This document shows, piece by piece, positions 58,579 through 64,000 of a stretch of DNA of 64,000 nt. Where the stretch lies: the NCBI GenBank assembly GCA_034437655.1, contig DAOTTU010000041.1:1-64000 (forward strand), read 5' to 3'. The position numbers were made by a program, and so were the translations under genes. Under the pieces are notes generated by a model. The model was not told the origin of the DNA, did no database searches, and saw nothing but the letters and a program-made list of their open reading frames with translations. Origin of the DNA: J027 sp034437655 (GTDB lineage Bacteria > Chloroflexota > Anaerolineae > Aggregatilineales > J027). How positions within the stretch are numbered: the first letter of the stretch is position 1; every line of letters begins with the position of its first letter.

Positions 58579-58986
58579 ATGCGCAACTATCAAGTTTTAG
58601 ATGTCGCAACAAGCCAACCAGACCATGTGTTGCAGCTCACCAACTCCGAAGACAACCCCGAACAACCCTCACTGGCCATGTCTCGTGAAGGAGCATTCAT
58701 CAGCCTTTCGGTCAGCTTTGGGCCGCTGGAAATTGCGCTACGGCTGCGTTTTGACGACTTGCGTCGCCGCCTCGAACGTTTGCTGCCCGTGCATGGGCTA
58801 GCCACGACGCGCCAGGTGGGCACCGCCAATTCATTTGTCGCACTGGGCATTACGGACGATGAGCGCTTGGTCATGCGCCCCACAATTGTCTCTGACGCTT
58901 CTGGAAAAATCACCTTTAATCTGGTTACTTCGCAGGCGGTTTACAAACAAGTGTTGGAATGGCTTGACGATAGCGGCAAAAACTAA
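58579..58986 (+). CDS. Small soluble protein, unknown
   Basis: A 135-residue soluble protein with alternating strands and helices (YQVLDVATSQPDHVLQL, then GAFISLSVSFGPLEIALRLRFDDLRRRLERLL) and a C-terminal helix. No motif recognised. I start at ATG 58579, with GGAGA 8 bases upstream; a TTG at 58564 is unlikely. It lies 66 bases before gcvH and may be cotranscribed with it. Confidence 0.65.
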   Translation: MRNYQVLDVATSQPDHVLQLTNSEDNPEQPSLAMSREGAFISLSVSFGPLEIALRLRFDDLRRRLERLLPVHGLATTRQVGTANSFVALGITDDERLVMRPTIVSDASGKITFNLVTSQAVYKQVLEWLDDSGKN

Positions 58987-58998
58987 TAAAAATACTAG

Positions 58999-59015
58999 GG
59001 TGTTGTCTGAACACC
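58999..59015 (+). other. Small hairpin before gcvH
   Basis: GGTGTT / AACACC with a 5-base loop. No U-run follows. It is too small to be a riboswitch, and I see no glycine-riboswitch core in the 66 bases before gcvH. Confidence 0.35.
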
Positions 59016-59052
59016 AAATATTGTTAAACAAAATCAAAGGAAAACCTAGAAT

Positions 59053-59448
59053 ATGGCCGATTGGCAAGTCCCAGCGGACTTAAAATACGCAAAAAGCGAT
59101 GAATGGTTCCGTGTCGAAGGTGACATTGTTACCGTTGGGGTCACAGACTATGCCCAGGATCAACTGTCAGACGTGGTCTATGTTGAATTACCAGATGTCG
59201 GGCAAAAGCTCGACGCAGGCGACGCGATTGGTGTTGTCGAAAGTGTCAAAGCAGCCTCTGACGTCTTCACAGTTGTCGGTGGGGAAGTAACGGAGGTTAA
59301 CGACACACTAGAAGATGAGCCTGAATTAGTAAATTCCTCTCCCTTTGAGGGGGGGTGGTTTGTTAAACTAAAGGTCGCGGACCCTGGACCATTGGATGAC
59401 CTGATGGACGCCGCCGCCTACACCGCCTACTGTGAAGACCGAGACTAG
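59053..59448 (+). CDS. gcvH: Glycine cleavage system protein H
   Basis: A 131-residue lipoyl carrier: VTVGVTDYAQDQLSDVVYVELPDVGQKL and GVVESVKAASDV, where the Lys in ESVKA is the lipoylation site. It shuttles the aminomethyl group between P, T and L proteins. First of gcvH-gcvPA-gcvPB; the next gene starts 49 bases later. Confidence 0.97.
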   Translation: MADWQVPADLKYAKSDEWFRVEGDIVTVGVTDYAQDQLSDVVYVELPDVGQKLDAGDAIGVVESVKAASDVFTVVGGEVTEVNDTLEDEPELVNSSPFEGGWFVKLKVADPGPLDDLMDAAAYTAYCEDRD

Positions 59449-59497
59449 GGTACCCATCCATTTAGACCGGGACAAACAGGGATAAATAACATAAACC

Positions 59498-60844
59498 ATG
59501 AGCTACATTCCGCATACCGAAACCGACGTTCAAGACATGCTCAAGGCGATTGGTGTTGACTCGATTGATGCGCTGTTTGCGGCTATTCCAGAGGAATATC
59601 GTTTTCCTACACTGGATTTACCCAAACCGCTCAGTGAGATGGAAATTGCCTCTGACATGGAAACGCTCAGCTCTTTCAATGTCACCACCAGCGACTATGC
59701 CACATTTTTAGGTGCAGGCGCATACAATCATTATTCCCCCGCAATTGTGAATCAAATTCTACTGCGTGGTGAGTTCTACAGCGCCTACACGCCCTATCAG
59801 CCTGAAATGAGCCAGGGCACGTTGCAGGCGACCTTTGAGTTTCAAAGCATGATCGCGCACCTGACCGGGATGGAAGCGGCCAACGCCAGCCACTATGACG
59901 CTGGGACAGCACTGGCCGAAGCGGTGACGATGGCCAATGCCATTCAGCGCGGCAAACGCACCAAAGTTGTGTTATCGCCAACGATCCACCCCCAATATCG
60001 CGAGGTCGTGCGCACTTATCACCAGAACCGTGACCTGAAGTTCTCTGGCGACCGTAGCGGCACGGCAACCGTGCTTGATCTGGTGGATATGATCGACAGC
60101 GAGACCATGCTGGTTGCGGTGCAATATCCAAATTTCTTCGGGCAAATTGAAGACTACAGCGAACTCATCAAAACGGCGCAGTCGCATGGGGCTCTGGTGG
60201 TGATTGTGACAGACCCCGTCGCCTGCACGGTGTTGAAATCGCCGGGCGCGCTAGGTGCAGACATCGTTGTCGGTGAAGGGCAAGGGCTGGGCATTCCATT
60301 GAGCTTTGGGGGGCCCTACCTTGGCTTCTTCGCAACGCGCCAGCAACATGTACGCCGTATTGCGGGCCGCATCATCGGTGAAACCACTGACAACGACGGA
60401 CAACGTGCCTATGTTATGACGTTGCGCCCCCGTGAGCAGGACCTTCGCCGCGAAAAAGCCAGCTCGAATATCTGCACCAATCAGGGTTTAATGGCAATGG
60501 CAGCCTGCATCCACATGGCCGCACTTGGCAAACATGGAATGCGCCGGGTCGGGGAATTGTGTTGGCACAAGTCGCACTATGCTGCCAACGAAATTGACAA
60601 GCTCGACGGCTTCTCTGTGGACCGTAGCGAACCGTTTTTCAAAGAATTCATCGTCAATTGCCCCAGGCCTGTTGCCGACATCAATGAAAGCCTTCTGTAC
60701 GAACGCGGCATTATTGGTGGATATGATGTTGGTCAACACTATACGCATCGCCAAAATCAGATGCTTATTTGTGTAACCGAACAAAACAGCAAAGCAGAGA
60801 TCGACCTGCTGGTGTCTGCACTCAAGCACATCGCAGCACAATAA
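59498..60844 (+). CDS. gcvPA: Glycine dehydrogenase (decarboxylating) subunit 1
   Basis: A 448-residue P-protein alpha half. Segments: YIPHTETDVQDMLKAIGVDSIDALF, FLGAGAYNHYSPAIVNQILLRGEFYSAYTPYQPEMSQGTLQ and QREQDLRREKASSNICTNQ-like REQDLRREKASSNICTNQGL. It lacks the PLP Lys, which is on the beta half. It decarboxylates glycine with GcvPB and GcvH. Length and order are normal for split P-proteins. Confidence 0.96.
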   Translation: MSYIPHTETDVQDMLKAIGVDSIDALFAAIPEEYRFPTLDLPKPLSEMEIASDMETLSSFNVTTSDYATFLGAGAYNHYSPAIVNQILLRGEFYSAYTPYQPEMSQGTLQATFEFQSMIAHLTGMEAANASHYDAGTALAEAVTMANAIQRGKRTKVVLSPTIHPQYREVVRTYHQNRDLKFSGDRSGTATVLDLVDMIDSETMLVAVQYPNFFGQIEDYSELIKTAQSHGALVVIVTDPVACTVLKSPGALGADIVVGEGQGLGIPLSFGGPYLGFFATRQQHVRRIAGRIIGETTDNDGQRAYVMTLRPREQDLRREKASSNICTNQGLMAMAACIHMAALGKHGMRRVGELCWHKSHYAANEIDKLDGFSVDRSEPFFKEFIVNCPRPVADINESLLYERGIIGGYDVGQHYTHRQNQMLICVTEQNSKAEIDLLVSALKHIAAQ

Positions 60845-60889
60845 CCCATCGACGTTTCCCGATTAGCAAAAGTATTGGTAGGACACAAC

Positions 60890-62413
60890 ATGGAACCCAC
60901 AATTTACGAAATCAGCAAACCCGGTCGGCAGGGTGTGCGGATGCCAGAGCCAGACGTCCCAATAACTGCGATCCCCGACCACCTCAAACGCGACGAGCTG
61001 GACTTGCCCGAAGTCAGTGAACTGGATGTTGTGCGGCATTTTACGCGCATGAGCCAGCTTAACCATGCCATTGATGTCGGCTTCTATCCTCTTGGCTCCT
61101 GTACGATGAAGTACAACCCCAAGATCAACGAAGCCATGGCGCGTCTCCCCGGATTCGCGAATGTGCATCCCCTGCAAAGCACCAATAGCACACAGGGGGC
61201 GCTGGCGTTGATGTATCGCTTGCAAGAATGGCTGTGTGAAATCAGTGGTTTTGCCGCGGTGAGTATGCAACCTGCGGCCGGGGCACAGGGTGAGTTTGCT
61301 GGCATTCTGATGATCCGCAAATATCATCTGGATAATGGTGACGACAAGCGGACCCGCATCCTTGTGCCAGACAGCGCGCACGGCACCAACCCCGCCACTA
61401 CCACCATGGCCGGGTTAGAAGTCATCGAAATCAACTCTGATGAGCGTGGCGATGTTGACCTCGACGCACTACGCGCCGCCTGTGAGAAATATGGTGACAC
61501 CATCGCCGGCATGATGATGACGATTCCAAGCACGCTTGGTGTTTTCGAGGAACACATCACCGACGTAATCGAGATTGTTCACGGCGTCGGTGGGCTCATG
61601 TACATGGATGGTGCCAACATGAATGCGCTGTTGGGCATTGCCAAGCCCGGCGAACTTGGCATCGATGTCATGCACTACAACCTGCACAAAACGTTCTCAA
61701 CGCCTCATGGTGGAGGCGGACCGGGTTCAGGCCCTGTTTGTTGCAACGACAAGCTAGCACCCTATCGCCCCGGGCCGGTCGTTGGCATTAAAGAAACCCC
61801 CAACGATGAGCATGAAGCCCCGCTCTATGGTTGGGAAATGCCAGAAAAAAGCATTGGGCGCTTGAAGGCGTTCTGGGGCAATTTTGGAATGCATGTGCGT
61901 GCCTATGCATATATTGCAGCATATGGTAACCAGCTTTCAGAAGTAACGCGCCATGCCGTACTCAATGCCAACTATATTCGCGCCAATTTGCGCGACACCT
62001 ATAACGGAACCTATGACCGCGAATGTGGGCACGAGTTTGTTCTTGAAGGGCGTTGGAAGGACGTGCCAGACATCCATGCGCTGGACATTTCCAAGCGGCT
62101 GATTGACTATGGCATTCACCCACCGACGAATTATTTCCCACTGATTGTGCCAGACGCGCTGCTCATCGAACCGACCGAGACCGAGAGCAAAGAAACGCTG
62201 GACACGTTCATCGCCGCAATGAAAATCATCGCCAAAGAAGCCCGCGAGAACCCCGAGCTGTTGCATGATGCACCGCATAACACGCCTGTGCGCCGTGTAG
62301 ACGAGGTGAAGGCTGCCAAACAACTCGTGTTGTGCTGCCAACCGTTACCCGACGACGGGCATGAAGCGCAAGACGCCGCCACCCCAACCCCCGAAACCGC
62401 TGCGACCGCGTAG
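60890..62413 (+). CDS. gcvPB: Glycine dehydrogenase (decarboxylating) subunit 2
   Basis: A 507-residue P-protein beta half with the PLP site MHYNLHKTFSTPHGGGGPG and the family segment GFYPLGSCTMKYNPKINE. The last 20 or so residues are an extra Ala/Thr/Pro-rich tail. I start at ATG 60890, with AGGA 7 bases upstream. gcvT and lpd are not in the window. It converges on the histidine kinase gene, with 13 bases between stops. Confidence 0.96.
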   Translation: MEPTIYEISKPGRQGVRMPEPDVPITAIPDHLKRDELDLPEVSELDVVRHFTRMSQLNHAIDVGFYPLGSCTMKYNPKINEAMARLPGFANVHPLQSTNSTQGALALMYRLQEWLCEISGFAAVSMQPAAGAQGEFAGILMIRKYHLDNGDDKRTRILVPDSAHGTNPATTTMAGLEVIEINSDERGDVDLDALRAACEKYGDTIAGMMMTIPSTLGVFEEHITDVIEIVHGVGGLMYMDGANMNALLGIAKPGELGIDVMHYNLHKTFSTPHGGGGPGSGPVCCNDKLAPYRPGPVVGIKETPNDEHEAPLYGWEMPEKSIGRLKAFWGNFGMHVRAYAYIAAYGNQLSEVTRHAVLNANYIRANLRDTYNGTYDRECGHEFVLEGRWKDVPDIHALDISKRLIDYGIHPPTNYFPLIVPDALLIEPTETESKETLDTFIAAMKIIAKEARENPELLHDAPHNTPVRRVDEVKAAKQLVLCCQPLPDDGHEAQDAATPTPETAATA

Positions 62414-62426
62414 TATCGCTCACAGT

Positions 62427-64000
62427 TTACGCCACAAGCGGCAGTTGCATATAAAAGCGGCTGCCGCTGTCGAGTTCGCTTTCCACCCAAATACGTCCGC
62501 CGTGCAATTCAACGATTTCTTTGGAAATTGTCAGGCCAAGCCCGGTGCCATGCACGCGGCCTTCTGTCGCACGGAAAAACGGCTCGAAAATGTGCTTGAT
62601 TTGCTCTGGTGCAATGCCATAGCCTTCGTCTGCAACGCAAATTGTTGCCTGTGTTGCGGTTGTGCTAACCATGACCTGAATGATTGTATCTGGACGTGTA
62701 TAGTTGATGGCATTGACCAACAGGTTGATGATAACCTGATGGAAGCGGTTTTCGTCAATGTTTACCCAGACGGGGGTGTCTGGGAACAACATTTGCACCT
62801 GAATCCCCTTAAACTCAGCAGATGCAAGTTGCAGATCAACAATAGTCTCTATCACCGGGCGTAAATCGCGGCGTGCTGGGCTTATGGTGATTACGTGGTT
62901 GTTATAGCGTGTGATGTCAAGCAAATCTTCAGCCAGTGTCGTCAGGCGGTCAATCGTGCGTTCCATCACGGTCAGGTGCGTTTTGAGCTTATCAGGTTGG
63001 TTTTTGAGCAAATACATGCGCGTAACAAGGTTCGTCAATGGGGTACGCAGTTCGTGCGAGGCATTCGCTACAAAGCGTTCGCGCTGTGCCTGTAGTGCCT
63101 TTTCCATACTGACATCACGCAACACGCCCACAGCCCAAACCAACTGTTTTTCTGGCACGCTGACGGCCAATACTGTCATTGCACACTCAATCACACCATG
63201 ATCCTCGGTTTGAATGCGTATTTCGCCTCGCCACTCTCGTCGCTTTGCAGAGGATGTTGTTTCACCGGGTTTCAACAAGAATTCAAGCTCTTGGACGACA
63301 TCTTCATTACGGATACGCTCGACGACAGGTTCCAAATCTTTGCCGACCAGTTCAGTAACGGGCACCCCCAGCAGCGCAGCGAATGACGCATTGACATACT
63401 CTATCGTTGAGCTTTCATCACCCTCATGAAAATTCGCATAAATCACACCTTCATCCATTGAAGACAAAATAGTCTGTAATTGCAGACGTTCGTGGTCAAG
63501 TTCAGCAGTACGTTCTGCAACACGTTGCTCAAGTAGAGCAGCGTAGTTCTGGACTTGCTCAAACAGGCTCACATTTTCAAGCGCAATACTCAACTGCTTT
63601 GCCAGTGTTTCAAGCGTAGGAATATGATGCGGTTGATAAAACCCGCGGTGGGTGCTATCTAAGGCTAACTTGCCATAAAACTCACCGCGCACAATGATCG
63701 GACTACACGCCCACGACCGTATCCACCCAAAGTCACCTGTCGTCCATTCAAGTTCGGTAGCGTCTGAGACAATGATCACCTGCTTGGTTTCCACAACACG
63801 ACGCATCAACTCATCATTTTCCGGGTCATGAACCATGTTTTCAACAATTTTCTGTACCCCGAAACGGTCGTGCCCGCGCCCAGCAACAAAATATGAACGC
63901 CCATTCTCATCAACCATCCAGATACCCGCAGCATCATAGGGAACCAGCCGCGCTACCTGTTCAAGGAAACGTGCCAGCAACTCGTCACACCGTGTAGAAC
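62427..64000 (-). CDS. GAF-PAS sensor histidine kinase, partial (N-terminus beyond window)
   Basis: The reading frame runs in from beyond base 64000; about 524 residues are visible. Order: GAF domain (RFLEQVARLVPYDAAGIWMVDENG onwards), a coiled coil (VQNYAALLEQRVAERTAELD), PAS, HisKA with phospho-acceptor His in VANASHELRTPLTNL, and HATPase_c with NLLVNAINYTRP, DEGYGIAPEQIKHIF and GTGLGLTISKEIV. No transmembrane helix in the visible part. It converges on gcvPB. No partner regulator is adjacent. Confidence 0.93.
   Translation of the reverse strand, partial: STRCDELLARFLEQVARLVPYDAAGIWMVDENGRSYFVAGRGHDRFGVQKIVENMVHDPENDELMRRVVETKQVIIVSDATELEWTTGDFGWIRSWACSPIIVRGEFYGKLALDSTHRGFYQPHHIPTLETLAKQLSIALENVSLFEQVQNYAALLEQRVAERTAELDHERLQLQTILSSMDEGVIYANFHEGDESSTIEYVNASFAALLGVPVTELVGKDLEPVVERIRNEDVVQELEFLLKPGETTSSAKRREWRGEIRIQTEDHGVIECAMTVLAVSVPEKQLVWAVGVLRDVSMEKALQAQRERFVANASHELRTPLTNLVTRMYLLKNQPDKLKTHLTVMERTIDRLTTLAEDLLDITRYNNHVITISPARRDLRPVIETIVDLQLASAEFKGIQVQMLFPDTPVWVNIDENRFHQVIINLLVNAINYTRPDTIIQVMVSTTATQATICVADEGYGIAPEQIKHIFEPFFRATEGRVHGTGLGLTISKEIVELHGGRIWVESELDSGSRFYMQLPLVA

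Noticed and set aside
58986..59053. Glycine riboswitch before gcvH
   Set aside because: Only 66 bases with one 6-base hairpin; none of the paired-aptamer structure is present.
1..64000. CRISPR array, prophage, IS element or rRNA operon
   Set aside because: No regularly spaced repeats, integrase, transposase or rRNA sequence seen on either strand. The single RNA gene is tRNA-His.

Overview
The window is bacterial chromosome of moderate GC, densely coded on both strands. It has one tRNA gene and no rRNA, transposase, integrase or CRISPR array. The gene content fits Chloroflexota, probably an Anaerolineae-like lineage: split gcvPA/gcvPB, a ferredoxin-dependent 2-oxoacid oxidoreductase, a long SUF operon with a Rieske protein, a CpXC protein, GT-C membrane glycosyltransferases, a YqhQ/DUF1385 protein and a RodA/FtsW-PBP pair. 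The lineage is inferred from this mix, not from a marker-gene tree.

Layout. 1-2.7 kb: a two-gene STAND module, with a TIR-like/CHAT-like/NB-ARC ATPase overlapping a TPR gene cut by the window edge. 2.8-14.2 kb: housekeeping and signalling genes (DinB, SDR, GAF-PAS histidine kinase, CpXC protein, a PBP/FtsW pair, mtnP, a TIM-barrel/M23 protein, fmt). 15.4-25.5 kb: a tightly packed plus-strand run of recJ, a secreted glycosidase-like protein, two GT-C membrane proteins, yqhQ, two tandem GNATs and a helix-hairpin-helix membrane protein. 25.5-32.6 kb: an SDR and its MerR regulator, mdh, a LarA-like protein, an Lgt-like membrane protein with a TlpA thioredoxin, and a ChbG-like deacetylase. 32.6-41.2 kb: the SUF operon, read right to left as sufC-sufB-sufD-rhodanese-sufE-sufS-sufU-(Clp-N/M50 protease)-Rieske. 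A MIP18-family Fe-S assembly gene is divergent from it, and both sides have good promoters. 42-46.9 kb: a phosphoesterase/ParB-like pair, tRNA-His with promoter and terminator, an SRPBCC protein with a very long acidic tail, and three small membrane proteins. 46.9-53.4 kb: nnrE-nnrD, a response regulator, an AAA+ ATPase, a class V aminotransferase, an MBL hydrolase and a phosphoesterase. 53.5-57.2 kb: korB, korA and a GntR/FCD regulator. 57.4-64 kb: a lipoprotein, a small unknown protein, gcvH-gcvPA-gcvPB and a histidine kinase cut by the window edge.

A recurring theme is enzyme folds whose catalytic residues appear to be missing: the TIR-like domain, the PBP transpeptidase, the secreted glycoside-hydrolase-like protein and the Lgt-like protein. 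The most distinctive architectures are the TIR-like/CHAT-like/NB-ARC protein with its split-off TPR partner, and a Clp N-terminal domain fused to a site-2-type protease inside the SUF operon.
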